Source: Bacteroidota bacterium
GTDB lineage: Bacteria; Bacteroidota; Bacteroidia; B-17B0; Aurantibacillaceae
Reading direction: 5' to 3'
Length of the DNA stretch: 45,509 nt
NCBI GenBank assembly: GCA_030681615.1
Contig: JAUXSA010000058.1
Span: forward strand, 1 to 45,509
Below, one piece after another: positions 1 through 8,430 of this stretch. Numbering within the stretch: the first letter of the stretch is position 1; each line of letters starts with the position of its first letter. The notes beneath the pieces are model-generated. The model saw only the letters and a list, made by a program, of their open reading frames with translations. It did no database searches and was not told the DNA's origin. The position numbers and the translations under genes were made by a program.

Positions 1-344
1 ATTTTGTATTTATAAGCAACCTTATCCTTATCGTCTTTAATGGTAATTGTTTTTGTTTTTTTATCACAACTCCATTTACCGTTAACATAGTAATGCAGGT
101 CGGCAGCGCCAACTTGCAAATACTTACAATTACCATTTGTAAAAAATTCTATCTCAAGCCTAAACATGCTAGGTCTAAAAATAGCAGTACAGGAACGAAA
201 AACATTTGTTTTTGCCTTTTCATTATTTTCTTCATACGCGGCTTTCCAACAGGTATAAAATTCTTTAGGAGGGTAAGTGGTTTTTTGTGCAACAAAACAA
301 CTTGAAAGAAAAAACAGGCAGGCAATACTTAAAGATCTTATCAT
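1..344 (-). CDS. Lipoprotein of unknown function, 3' end cut by window edge
   Basis: Reading left from an ATG at 344, an open frame runs to the window edge without a stop (about 114 residues seen). The N-terminus is a lipoprotein signal: a hydrophobic stretch followed by the lipobox LSSC near residue 15, so the protein is probably anchored in the membrane through that cysteine. The mature part resembles small lipocalin-like Bacteroidota lipoproteins that have strand-rich text such as YYVNGKWSCD, but I do not recognise a named family. It lies just downstream of, and on the same strand as, the 355-1020 gene (10-bp gap), so the two may be co-transcribed. The C-terminus is outside the window. Confidence 0.7.
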   Translation of the reverse strand, partial: MIRSLSIACLFFLSSCFVAQKTTYPPKEFYTCWKAAYEENNEKAKTNVFRSCTAIFRPSMFRLEIEFFTNGNCKYLQVGAADLHYYVNGKWSCDKKTKTITIKDDKDKVAYKYK

Positions 345-354
345 GAAATTTAAT

Positions 355-1020
355 TTACAATTCTTTTACGGGTTTTCCTTTTGGGAATTGGAGAAGACCT
401 TCGCTTAATTTTTTTGCTTCAATTTTTTCAAGTTCGAAGGTAATTGTATATTTTGTAAGTTCCATTACTAATTTATAGAATGGCGCTTGCATTTTAAATA
501 CGACCTTATTATAAAAAAGATCATTAAAATTGGCGTAAAGTTTCCAATCAATAAATTCTTTATTGGTAGGATAAAAATAGTGTAAGGTTGTTGGTTGTCT
601 GCTTTTTGCATCGCCACCCGAAATGTAATATGATTTGCATGCCACACCGTGTATTGTTTCGCCGGGCTTTTCGGTTTCTTCTTTTTGTATCAACGTGTTC
701 TTAGAACAATCAGAGGCTTTAATGGTATCGTTGTTACGCATCTTCGTGTAAAGGCGATTCAATGATTGCATATAAATATTGAAATCAACTCCAAAGATCA
801 TTCCACTTGATGGGTATTCGCGCTTAAAATTGCCGTTTTTATATTGAGTGAGCGTTAAGGTGTTTCCGTATTTTTGTGACTGATGCTTGGTATATTCTTC
901 GTTCCCGGGCTTAGATACAAATGTGATCTTGTAAGTAATAATACCCTCAAAATTTTCCTTTGGCGGATGAAAACTTGTGAACAGGAAAAAAGTTAAAAGG
1001 AAGGGTATTAGTTTGGTCAT
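355..1020 (-). CDS. Secreted DUF4412/GLPGLI-like protein
   Basis: A 221-residue protein with an N-terminal signal peptide (hydrophobic residues 4-17) and a short mature start that enters the strand FEGIITYKITF. That opening is typical of the Bacteroidota GLPGLI/DUF4412 class of secreted proteins, whose function is unknown. The middle holds a CKSYYISGG segment, the sort of strand found where these proteins describe conversion of a reporter cation or ligand. There is no catalytic motif. A TATCTTTA -7-like box lies 24 bp upstream of the ATG (1044-1051, minus strand). The family assignment is by overall look only; the secreted nature is firmer. Confidence 0.75.
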   Translation of the reverse strand: MTKLIPFLLTFFLFTSFHPPKENFEGIITYKITFVSKPGNEEYTKHQSQKYGNTLTLTQYKNGNFKREYPSSGMIFGVDFNIYMQSLNRLYTKMRNNDTIKASDCSKNTLIQKEETEKPGETIHGVACKSYYISGGDAKSRQPTTLHYFYPTNKEFIDWKLYANFNDLFYNKVVFKMQAPFYKLVMELTKYTITFELEKIEAKKLSEGLLQFPKGKPVKEL

Positions 1021-1043
1021 GTTTAATATTATTTAAACGGAAA

Positions 1044-1051
1044 TAAAGATA
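1044..1051 (-). promoter_or_regulatory. Possible -7 promoter box (TATCTTTA)
   Basis: TATCTTTA on the minus strand, 24 bp before the start of the 355-1020 gene, matches the Bacteroidota -7 pattern TAnnTTTG in all but the last base. A TTTG lies upstream, but at 22 bp rather than 19, so the -33 partner is uncertain. The same octamer recurs before three other genes in this window. Confidence 0.4.
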
Positions 1052-1123
1052 AGAAATTTTTTGAATCCCATCTCAAAGCAAGAGATTTTGAAGAAGAGTT
1101 TGATTTTTTTATTAATTAGAGCT

Positions 1124-1558
1124 TTAGTTATAACGCCATTTTTTTAAATGACTGCCCGAATTTTTTAAGCCAACAATGTCTATAAGCTGTTCAAAATAAT
1201 GATAGATCCGGTCAAGATCTTCTGAACTAAGCTCAGAATAATAAGCATTAAAGCGTTCTAGACCCGTTTTGATTTTAGCTTGATAGTTTTCATCTGATGA
1301 GTTATTTGATGCTACTTGTATAAAGTCTTTTGCAGATTCGTTTATTAATTCGGTTAATTTAGCTTTAAGTGTTTTAGAGTTTATACCGGGATACAATAGA
1401 GCCTCGTCGGGTTGAAATTTTTTCTCCTTAATAAACGACTCAAGTTTACTTGTTATAATATTTTCTAACCCTTTGTTTTGTGTGTTATTTCTCTTATTGT
1501 TAATTGCAAAAGATCCAAGCGTAAATATGGAAATAAAAAGGAAAAATAATTTTTTCAT
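1124..1558 (-). CDS. Small secreted protein resembling DUF4844
   Basis: A 144-residue protein with a cleavable-looking signal peptide (residues 1-18, MKKLFFLFISIFTLGSFA). The mature part is helical and charged. It shows the segments LYPGINS, SDENYQ, and, near the C-terminus, YFEQLIDIVGLKNSGSHLKKW. These resemble DUF4844, a small Bacteroidota family without known function. No catalytic residues can be pointed to. It stands alone, with about 100 bp on the 3' side and 150 bp on the 5' side without other genes. The DUF4844 link is from memory of the family's pattern and should be tested by profile search. Confidence 0.7.
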   Translation of the reverse strand: MKKLFFLFISIFTLGSFAINNKRNNTQNKGLENIITSKLESFIKEKKFQPDEALLYPGINSKTLKAKLTELINESAKDFIQVASNNSSDENYQAKIKTGLERFNAYYSELSSEDLDRIYHYFEQLIDIVGLKNSGSHLKKWRYN

Positions 1559-1708
1559 GTATCGGCTATTAATACTTTGTTAACATGAAACTAGCGCTTT
1601 TGTTTTAGTGAAGAAAATCATTTTATAAGGATTTATGCACATAAAGAGTGGAATTTAAATTATGGCACTAAACACTGAATTAAGATTTATATATTTTTAC
1701 TCATACGG

Positions 1709-3292
1709 CTAGCTATCCTTTCCTGATCGTTTCAAACTTTTCTCCATGTACTTTTCCGTTGGCAGTAAACTCATTTGGATCCTTTTAGCGTAATGAATAC
1801 TATCCAGGATCTCTTTTTGTTTTTCTTCAATAATTATTTTTTGATGCTTTGTTATCCTTAAAGTTCGTAAAATAAAGATCATAAATATGACAACCAATAA
1901 TAAACCTCCAACCACAGAAAAAATAACAATTTTCTGGAACCGGTCTTTCTCTTCTGCAATTAAAGTTTCTTTTTCCTGTTGTTCTTTTAAAACAGCTTCC
2001 TTTTTTTCGAACTCATAATTTAACTGGTTTTTAAGACTGGCCTTGCGGGTCCCTTCATTATTCAAACTGTCTCTGTATTTAATGAATTGCTTATAGTGAG
2101 CAAATGCACCACTATAATTTGCTCTTGCCGAATCTATTCTGGATAGTGTTAACTCTGCATTCCTTATAATTTCAGGAAAACCAACAGCTCTGGAAACTAC
2201 CAGCGAACTATCGGAAAAAGAAAAAGCAAGCGGGTATTTTTTTTGTTTTAAATAAACTCCACCAATACTGTTGTACGAATCGGCCATGCCAACTTTATTA
2301 TCAAGCTCTTTATTTAATTTTAAGCATTTTTCGAAATAGGTCAAAGCTTTAGGCAACTGGCCCTGACCAGAATAGATTTCTCCTATGTTATTAAGCGATA
2401 ACGCTACACCTTTTTTGTCAAAAAGCTCCTCACGCAACTTTAAACTTTTTTCAAAATACTCTAAGGCTTTAACAACATCTTTTTTTCTTTTGTAAACAAC
2501 CCCAATGTTATTAAGTGTATAACCCATTCCACGTTTATCACCTGTTTTTTCGCGCAACACTAAACTCTTGTTAAAATACTCCAACGCTTTATCTGTTTCG
2601 CCCTGGTTAAAATATATAAAACCAATATTGCTGAGGCTAGTAGAAACACCTTGTTTATCACCGGTCTCTTCCTGCAACTTTAAACTCCTGCTAAAATAAT
2701 TTAATGCTTTTTGAATATCGCCTTTAGAGTTATATATCCCCGCAAGGTTGTTCAATGATAAAGCGATGCCATCCTTATTACCAATTTTTTCCTGTAAATT
2801 CAAAGACTTTTCAAGATAGTCGATCGCTTTTGTAACATTACCCTGGTTATAAAAAATATTACCAATGTTGTTTAGTAAAAGTGCATTGTTATTCAGGTCG
2901 CCGATCTCTTCCCATAATTTTAAACTTTTGTAATAGTAAATCAAAGCGTTTGTTTCATCACCCTGGTTGCTATAAATTAAACCTTTATAGTTGAGGCTTT
3001 CGGCAAACGATCTTTTTCCCTTGGCTTTTATTTTCTCATCATTATTTTTTGCCAGTTTTTCAGATAACTGAATTCTTTCATCATTATAAACATACCAGAT
3101 CTGATCATCAACAATATTATCCATTAGACTATATAAAATATTGATCCTGTTTGTATCTGGTTTAGATAGTTTAAGAAGGTTCTTTAAAGAATCTATGGTC
3201 TTGTTCTGTAAATCGGTGCTATTTTGAGATGAAATGCAATATGACGTACAACACATAACCGCAGATAGAATATATTTTAAATGGCTTTTCAT
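1709..3292 (-). CDS. TPR-repeat transmembrane protein ending in a phosphatase-linker helix (copy 1)
   Basis: 527 residues. A signal peptide (about 1-22) is followed by some seven 40-residue TPR_12-type tetratricopeptide repeats (about 100-375), each with a NNIG.IY...G...KAL.YFEKSLKL pattern. A charged coiled coil (about 415-450), one transmembrane helix (about 455-478) and a short cytoplasmic tail follow. The tail reads EEKQKEILDSIHYAKRIQ and then SLLPTEKY. In the phosphatase at 20276-23476 an equivalent helix (LLDSINYARRIQKAL) runs straight into a SpoIIE PP2C domain; here the protein stops 13 residues after SLLPTEKY. A sensor or scaffold role for the periplasmic TPRs is inferred. It follows the next gene upstream by 6 bp, so the two probably form an operon. 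Confidence 0.93.
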   Translation of the reverse strand: MKSHLKYILSAVMCCTSYCISSQNSTDLQNKTIDSLKNLLKLSKPDTNRINILYSLMDNIVDDQIWYVYNDERIQLSEKLAKNNDEKIKAKGKRSFAESLNYKGLIYSNQGDETNALIYYYKSLKLWEEIGDLNNNALLLNNIGNIFYNQGNVTKAIDYLEKSLNLQEKIGNKDGIALSLNNLAGIYNSKGDIQKALNYFSRSLKLQEETGDKQGVSTSLSNIGFIYFNQGETDKALEYFNKSLVLREKTGDKRGMGYTLNNIGVVYKRKKDVVKALEYFEKSLKLREELFDKKGVALSLNNIGEIYSGQGQLPKALTYFEKCLKLNKELDNKVGMADSYNSIGGVYLKQKKYPLAFSFSDSSLVVSRAVGFPEIIRNAELTLSRIDSARANYSGAFAHYKQFIKYRDSLNNEGTRKASLKNQLNYEFEKKEAVLKEQQEKETLIAEEKDRFQKIVIFSVVGGLLLVVIFMIFILRTLRITKHQKIIIEEKQKEILDSIHYAKRIQMSLLPTEKYMEKSLKRSGKDS

Positions 3293-3298
3293 TAATTC

Positions 3299-4699
3299 TT
3301 AACTACGATTTAAGTATTTGCGTAAATATTTTTCGGTTGGTAATAAACTGGTTTGAATTCTTTTGGCGTAATAAATACTATCCAAAATTTCTTTTTGTTT
3401 TTCCTCGATGATCTCTTTTTGATGCCGTGTAACTTTAAGCGAACGAAAAATGAAAAACGCAAAAACGATAACCAATACTAAACCCACTATCACCGACAAA
3501 ATAACGATCTTTTGGAACCTGTCTTTTTCTTCTGCAACGATACGTTCCTTTTCCTGTTGTTCTTTTATTACAGCTTCTTTTTTTTCGTATTCATATTTTA
3601 ACTGACTTTTAATACTTGCTTTTCGTGTACCTTCGTTGGCAATACTATCGTTATAAATTATAAATTGTTTGTAATGCTCGTAGGCACCAGCATAATTACC
3701 GCTGGCAGAATCTATCATAGAAAGTGTAATCTCTGCATCTATAAGGTTTTCAGGAAAGCCAAGTTCTTTAGAAAGCACCAATGCGCTATCAGCATAAGCG
3801 TGAGCTAAATCATATTTTTTTTGCTTGAGGTAAACAGCACCAATATGATCAAAGGAAGAAGCGATGCCCTGTTTTTCGTTGATCTCTTTTCTTAACAGCA
3901 AACTTTTTAAAAAATAATCTAATGCTTGAGAAAGATCGCCTTGTTTATTATAAATTGAACCAAGATTACTTAACGAATTGGCAATATCACTATTGTCGCC
4001 AAGTTCTTCTCTTATCTTTAATCCTTTTTTAAAATATTCTAAAGCTTTTGGAATGTTAGCCTGGTGATAATAGATGGAGGCAATATTATTGAAGGAATGT
4101 CCCATGCCTTCTTTATCCTGTATCTCTGTAAATAATTTTAAAGCCCGATAGTTGTGATCAAGGGCTTTTAAAATATCATGTTGTGCGCTATAAGTAAAAC
4201 CAATATTAAGGAGTGAGTAAGCGGTACCATTTTTATCACCGATCTCCTCCTGTATCTTCAAACTTCTTTCGTAATAATTTAATGCTTTAGGAATATCGCC
4301 CTGGTTGTCGTACACAAAACCTATATTGTTAAGCGATTCGGCGATGCCTTTTTTATTGCCGGTCTCTTCTTCTATTTTTAAACTTTGGTTATAATAGTTC
4401 AATGCCTGAGAAGAATTTCCCTGGTTTCTGTACACAAAGCCAATGAAGTCTAAAGCAATGGCCTCTAATGTTCTTGATTTTAATTTTTTTGAATCAATGT
4501 AAATACTGTCCCAATAACTTAGTCTTAAGATCATATCCACTTCACCGATCATAGCTCTTAGCCGTAAACGTGTTGTATCGTGTTTTGCGTTTTTAAGAAG
4601 TGTATTAAGAGAATCTACTATTTGGTTTTGTGAAAATGACCGCGTTTGGCAAAAACAAAAGGCTAGGCCAAAAAGGAAATATTTAAATGATCTTAACAA
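3299..4699 (-). CDS. TPR-repeat transmembrane protein ending in a phosphatase-linker helix (copy 2)
   Basis: A tandem paralogue of the 1709-3292 product with the same order of parts: signal peptide, about six 40-residue TPRs (roughly residues 75-330), coiled coil, one transmembrane helix, and the tail KEILDSIYYAKRIQTSLLPT followed by EKYLRKYLNRS. No phosphatase domain follows. The frame stays open upstream to a TTG at 4735. I prefer the TTG at 4699 because it gives a well-formed signal peptide (MLRSFKYFLFGLAFCFCQ) and because a TTG-N19-TATCTTTA promoter match covers 4735-4706. Both starts are TTG, so the exact one is unsure. It probably interacts with or parallels copy 1; no function is known. 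Confidence 0.9.
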   Translation of the reverse strand: MLRSFKYFLFGLAFCFCQTRSFSQNQIVDSLNTLLKNAKHDTTRLRLRAMIGEVDMILRLSYWDSIYIDSKKLKSRTLEAIALDFIGFVYRNQGNSSQALNYYNQSLKIEEETGNKKGIAESLNNIGFVYDNQGDIPKALNYYERSLKIQEEIGDKNGTAYSLLNIGFTYSAQHDILKALDHNYRALKLFTEIQDKEGMGHSFNNIASIYYHQANIPKALEYFKKGLKIREELGDNSDIANSLSNLGSIYNKQGDLSQALDYFLKSLLLRKEINEKQGIASSFDHIGAVYLKQKKYDLAHAYADSALVLSKELGFPENLIDAEITLSMIDSASGNYAGAYEHYKQFIIYNDSIANEGTRKASIKSQLKYEYEKKEAVIKEQQEKERIVAEEKDRFQKIVILSVIVGLVLVIVFAFFIFRSLKVTRHQKEIIEEKQKEILDSIYYAKRIQTSLLPTEKYLRKYLNRS

Positions 4700-4705
4700 G
4701 TTTTT

Positions 4706-4735
4706 TAAAGATACAAATGTTTTTTGTGCCTGCAA
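4706..4735 (-). promoter_or_regulatory. Promoter candidate for the TPR gene pair
   Basis: On the minus strand TTG (4735-4733), 19 bases, then TATCTTTA (4713-4706). This fits the Bacteroidota TTTG-N19-TAnnTTTG pattern with the last base changed. Transcription would begin about 4700, next to the TTG start chosen at 4699, which would make the mRNA nearly leaderless. Confidence 0.45.
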
Positions 4736-4790
4736 ATGCCTTATTATGAACCCTTTTTAGCTTTTATGAATAGGCGCTGTTGAGATGAAT

Positions 4791-6389
4791 TTAATCTTTA
4801 ATGATCTTCTTTGTAATGCCATTAACATTTAAAAAATAAATACCGGCAGGAAGAAGGGAAGTGGAGATCTCTACCGTTTCTTTATTATAAAGTTCTTCAG
4901 AATGTATCATCATCCCGAAACAATTATATAAAGTTACCAGTACTTTTGTGTGTTGTCCAATAAAATTTATGGTCAGCAGGTCGTTTACTGGATTTGGAAA
5001 AATATTAAACGCCGCTGCATGTAAATTTTCTTTAATTGAATTTGTGCCGCAAGGGTTACTTAAATTAGTTAGTGTAAAAGTTGGTGCCGAAATAAATCCA
5101 CCCTGGCCTTTAGAAACGAATACTGAAAATGTACCAGTGTTTGTTGCCAATATTGTTTGTGTAGTTGCGCCGGTATTCCACAAATAACTTGTGTGCCCGC
5201 TTCCGGCATCCAGCAATGTTTGTGTGCCTGATGTAGCACAGTTAATAACCGGTCTTTTAAGATCCCATGGCAGTATAGGATAATTAAACGAACGGTATGA
5301 ACGAAGCGTATCTGTAAAAACTATTTCAAACACTTTTGCGCCTGTAGGTTTTACAACATTAAAAACATGGTTCAAATTATTTAGTGTACCATAATTTAGT
5401 AACGAATTTCCGTTTGGTAATCGTTGATGATTACCCAGGGAGTTGCTATTAGTACTATTATTCTCTGTATAACTCCAAACAAGATTGGCGGTTAAGGCTG
5501 TTTCATTTAACTGGTATTCTTTTCCTGTAGCAGGATGTAAAGGAGATGATCTGCCGTTATCATAAATTGTAATGTTTCCATTTGCAATTCTTCTTATGTC
5601 GTGCTGCCCTTTAAATTGTTGCGCATCGTTAATAAACGTAAACTGATTGGCGTTTCCACCTAGGCGCCACATTATGCTACTATCACTTCTTTTTATTTTT
5701 GTGATCTCATTAAAATGTCTTAAAGAAATTAAATAATTACCATCAGCATCATACTCAACAGCATTAAAGTGTGTCCAGTCTACATTATTAGGACTGTTTA
5801 AAAAAAACGGATCCACATCGCTGAAATTATAATAGTCCTTACTATGCCATTCAAACACAACATTTTTTGCCGCATCCTGTTCCTGTATAACACCGCATTT
5901 TACAGTTGCAGTTGTGCTACCTGGATTAGTATGATTAAGACCAAAATAATTATAAGAACTTAAATTCATGGTTACATTTTCTAAACCTAAAATAACAAAA
6001 TGGCCATTTGGTAAAATTTGGATATCGTGCCCGTCGAATAACACACCATTCTTTGGTATCACCGAATCGATAATAGTAAATGTGCTATCCATTAAATAAA
6101 ATTTTTGTTGACGGCTGTATGACATTAATCCGTTCGCATGCATTTTAAAATCGCCGGTGTTCACACCAGGAAATTTTTTATAATACACCATGTTCCCTGC
6201 ATGATCGAGGATCATTTGTGTATTTACTATACTTGCAGCACCCGGACCAATTTTAATGGGTACAAGAAAATAGTAGCCTGTTGATTGTGGGTCTAAAGCA
6301 GTTATAGAGTATGTTGGTAAGGATTGTGCCCTGCAAATACATTGTACAAAAAACAGGAGGGATAAAAATAATTGTAACCGTAACTTCAT
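4791..6389 (-). CDS. Arylsulfotransferase (ASST)-family protein with T9SS sorting domain
   Basis: 532 residues. The signal peptide is about 1-21. Residues about 30-390 look like the arylsulfotransferase six-bladed propeller: FDGHDIQILPNGH (H121), DWTHFNAVEYDADGNYLISL (H207), RHFNEI (H225), MWRLGGN, and GQHDIRRIANGNITIYDNG (H263). ASST enzymes transfer sulfate from aryl sulfates through a catalytic histidine; which of these histidines acts here cannot be decided by eye. Residues about 455-532 are a T9SS type A sorting domain (FNIFPNPVNDLLTINF to the KKIIKD end), so the protein should cross the outer membrane by the type IX system. The activity is inferred from the family; many Bacteroidota members are uncharacterised. 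Confidence 0.88.
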   Translation of the reverse strand: MKLRLQLFLSLLFFVQCICRAQSLPTYSITALDPQSTGYYFLVPIKIGPGAASIVNTQMILDHAGNMVYYKKFPGVNTGDFKMHANGLMSYSRQQKFYLMDSTFTIIDSVIPKNGVLFDGHDIQILPNGHFVILGLENVTMNLSSYNYFGLNHTNPGSTTATVKCGVIQEQDAAKNVVFEWHSKDYYNFSDVDPFFLNSPNNVDWTHFNAVEYDADGNYLISLRHFNEITKIKRSDSSIMWRLGGNANQFTFINDAQQFKGQHDIRRIANGNITIYDNGRSSPLHPATGKEYQLNETALTANLVWSYTENNSTNSNSLGNHQRLPNGNSLLNYGTLNNLNHVFNVVKPTGAKVFEIVFTDTLRSYRSFNYPILPWDLKRPVINCATSGTQTLLDAGSGHTSYLWNTGATTQTILATNTGTFSVFVSKGQGGFISAPTFTLTNLSNPCGTNSIKENLHAAAFNIFPNPVNDLLTINFIGQHTKVLVTLYNCFGMMIHSEELYNKETVEISTSLLPAGIYFLNVNGITKKIIKD

Positions 6390-6456
6390 GGATTATTTTT
6401 TAATAGATTAAAGATATAATTTTTAGACAAGAAATAAGAATAAAGGTTTAAAAGAA

Positions 6457-6625
6457 TTAATCTTTATTTAAATATTTTTCAGATGAAAATAAACTTGTTT
6501 GGTTATGTGTTGGTTTAACTTATACTATCGAAAATTTCTTTTTGATTCCTCAATTTCTGATGTATTGTGACCTTTAGTGAACGAAAACAAAAGCAGCGAA
6601 TACAACACCAATAATAGACCTGAGG
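6457..6625 (-). pseudogene. Remnant of a fourth TPR-linker gene (C-terminal tail only)
   Basis: Translated on the minus strand, this stretch gives FRSLKVTIHQK, then QKEIFDSI and a stop. A change of frame gives QTSLFSSEKYLNKD and a stop. These line up with FRSLKVTRHQKEIIEEKQKE, ILDSI and QTSLLPTEKYLRK in copy 2 (3299-4699). At DNA level the last part is closest to the 3' end of copy 3 (9061 onwards), for example atatttttcag followed by ataaacttgtttg. The transmembrane codons just upstream are only half recognisable and the TPRs are gone. This is a frameshifted relic, not a functional gene. Confidence 0.8.
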
Positions 6626-6676
6626 CCATGCGTTGTTAAACACCTAATGATCAAAGATTTTTTAGCATTTTTTAAA

Positions 6677-6706
6677 TTTGTTATTATTTGCTTTTATCTA
6701 CCTTCG
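6677..6706 (+). promoter_or_regulatory. Promoter candidate for the rhodanese-like gene
   Basis: TTTG (6677-6680), 18 bases, then TACCTTCG (6699-6706), one mismatch from the Bacteroidota TAnnTTTG box. The ATG follows at 6720, leaving a very short leader. Confidence 0.45.
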
Positions 6707-6719
6707 AAAAAAAACTATT

Positions 6720-7145
6720 ATGAAAAACGTTATCTTATTTTTACTTCTTTTTGGCTGCACATTTGCAGTATACAGCCAAACACCACTGTGGACAAAAGAA
6801 CAATTAATGCCAACTAAAGATCTGGCAGAAAAAATAAAGACCAATGCAAAAGACAGGCCAATTGTTTTAAATGTGGGCCCAATGGAATTGATAAAAACAG
6901 CTGTTGATGTAGGCAGGGCTACAAGCGTTACCGGTATAGAAAAAATAAAGTCTACCGTGGCAATGGAAAATAAAAACAGGGTAGTGGTGGTGTATTGTGG
7001 TTGCTGCTCGTATGCCAGTTGCCCTAACATTAAACCGGCTTACGACGCTTTAATTTCAGCAGGATTTAAGAACGCAAAAGTGTTGGAGTTACCCGAAGGC
7101 ATTAAGCCTGATTGGGTGGCTAAAGGCTATCCTATGGAAGAATAA
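6720..7145 (+). CDS. Secreted rhodanese-like protein
   Basis: 141 residues from the ATG at 6720, chosen because it starts a good signal peptide (1-20, ending VYSQ); the frame is open 42 bases further upstream. The mature domain has a rhodanese-like layout: a strand IVLNVGPMELIKTAVDVG, then VVVVYCGCCSYASCPNI, then a helix PAYDALISAGFKNAKVLELPEG. The active-site loop is unusually cysteine-rich (C93, C95, C96, C101). Classical rhodaneses hold one catalytic cysteine in a six-residue loop, so C93 would be the natural candidate. Sulfur transfer, redox or metal binding in the periplasm are all possible; the substrate is not visible. Confidence 0.85.
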   Translation: MKNVILFLLLFGCTFAVYSQTPLWTKEQLMPTKDLAEKIKTNAKDRPIVLNVGPMELIKTAVDVGRATSVTGIEKIKSTVAMENKNRVVVVYCGCCSYASCPNIKPAYDALISAGFKNAKVLELPEGIKPDWVAKGYPMEE

Positions 7146-7223
7146 GGGCAGAATTTTTAAGGGATTATACTTTAGAATGATTATTCACGTTAATTTATTT
7201 AACTTTAAGTATAAATTAATCCC

Positions 7224-7826
7224 TTGCTTCGTATTGCCTATAAAATACTACTCTTTGTTTTAACGATGACGTTATTCTCGTCATGCGCTATCCATGCCGG
7301 CTTTCCTTTTATTTGTTTTAAAAAAGATTGTATAAAAGGAGCATGGAGCTTGCCCAGAAAAGAGGCTGGCGGCAAAAGAGGCCTCGGGCAAAGGATGAAC
7401 ATTGCCATGGCTAAAATAAGCGCTAAGAAAAGAAAAAATGCGAATAAGAGTGTAGATGTTGCCAAAGTTAAAGTAGATCATAATTTGCTTGAAGCTTTAC
7501 TTTCAGATACCACACATGCCCATAAATTTATTAAAGTGGCTTTCCATCATAAAGGTAAAACGAAAATAAAAACAATAGAGGTAGATAGCCTTTATATTAA
7601 ATCTTCCTTTTTAACGCTTTCTAAAAATGACCGGATCTTAATAAATTATTATTTAAATAAATACCAGGTAAAAAATATTACCGACGTTTATATTTCTTTT
7701 GTTATTGTTGGCGATGAAAAAGAAGAGCAGGTTACACGTGTTGCTATTATGAAAATGAAAAAAGTAGAACACTATTTAATTAAGACCAAGGTAAAAAAGT
7801 CAAGAATAAAGGTCATCAAAAAATAA
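7224..7826 (+). CDS. Putative lipoprotein, basic, function unknown
   Basis: 200 residues from a TTG at 7224. The TTG is preferred over the ATG at 7266 because only the longer form has a full signal peptide (LRIAYKILLFVLTMTLFSSC) with the lipobox FSSC and lipidatable cysteine at residue 21. The mature part is lysine-rich (many KK and KIK runs) and contains a short segment, LSKNDRILINYYLNKYQVKN. That looks like the OmpA-adjacent 'shared' region of Bacteroidota surface lipoproteins, but it is not enough to name a family. It converges on the ORF6N gene with a 4-bp gap. Function unknown. Confidence 0.75.
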   Translation: MLRIAYKILLFVLTMTLFSSCAIHAGFPFICFKKDCIKGAWSLPRKEAGGKRGLGQRMNIAMAKISAKKRKNANKSVDVAKVKVDHNLLEALLSDTTHAHKFIKVAFHHKGKTKIKTIEVDSLYIKSSFLTLSKNDRILINYYLNKYQVKNITDVYISFVIVGDEKEEQVTRVAIMKMKKVEHYLIKTKVKKSRIKVIKK

Positions 7827-7830
7827 AACG

Positions 7831-8379
7831 TCAGGTTTTTTTAATCGGCAATTTATAACCAATTTTTTTCCTGATTTTTGGCGCGTTTTTCTTTTCTAAT
7901 AACTCATCTAAATATTGAAAAACCACTTCCATATTTTTTCCATGGTTATCTAATTTCTTTTTTATCTTCTCAATTTCCAAACGCAACTCGGTATTATCAA
8001 CCAACATTTGCCTGATCTTTGTAAAGATCCTTATTATTTGAATATTTACGGCTATTGCTTTTTTACTGTTTAATACGCTGGAGAGCATGGCTACTCCTTG
8101 TTCGGTAAAAGCATATGGTGCATACCGTAAGCCCATTTTATCAGAGGAATTGGAGGTGCCAATTTGGCGCCTCCAATTTTCAAATTCCTCTTTATTTAAT
8201 TCAAACATAAAATCCTCAGGAAACCTATCCGTATTTCTAAGAACCTGTCTTTTTAATTGCTTTGTTTCTACTCCATAAAGCTCCGCCAAATCCCTATCCA
8301 ACATTACTTTCTGACCCCGGATAAAATAGATCTTATTCATCACAATTTCATCGGGCACAGTTAATTCATTCTTTTTCAT
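7831..8379 (-). CDS. ORF6N-domain DNA-binding protein
   Basis: 182 residues. The N-terminal 100 residues are a typical ORF6N domain: IYFIRGQKVMLDRDLAELYG, then ETKQLKRQVLRN, RFPEDFMFELNKEEF, and RYAPYAFTEQGVAMLSSVLN. The C-terminal third is a coiled coil (LRLEIEKIKKKLDNHGKNM) ending in a basic tail. ORF6N proteins are known from phages and mobile regions and are common as single genes in Bacteroidota chromosomes, where they are thought to bind DNA. No phage genes lie nearby. The true target is unknown. Confidence 0.92.
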   Translation of the reverse strand: MKKNELTVPDEIVMNKIYFIRGQKVMLDRDLAELYGVETKQLKRQVLRNTDRFPEDFMFELNKEEFENWRRQIGTSNSSDKMGLRYAPYAFTEQGVAMLSSVLNSKKAIAVNIQIIRIFTKIRQMLVDNTELRLEIEKIKKKLDNHGKNMEVVFQYLDELLEKKNAPKIRKKIGYKLPIKKT

Positions 8380-8430
8380 GAGAATGAAATTAAAAGAAAA
8401 AATAAGAGGTGATTGCTACAGATCGTAGAA

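Larger units (their letters stand above)
6390..6719. other. Intergenic gap holding a decayed TPR gene tail and divergent promoters
   Basis: These 330 bases between divergent genes contain a -7-like box for the ASST gene (TATCTTTA, 6416-6409, minus strand), the pseudogene remnant at 6457-6625, and the promoter candidate for the rhodanese-like gene at 6677-6706. Nothing else stands out. Confidence 0.6.

Noticed and set aside
7831-8379. Prophage
   Set aside because: A single ORF6N gene without any structural, integrase or lysis gene; such genes are common singly in Bacteroidota.
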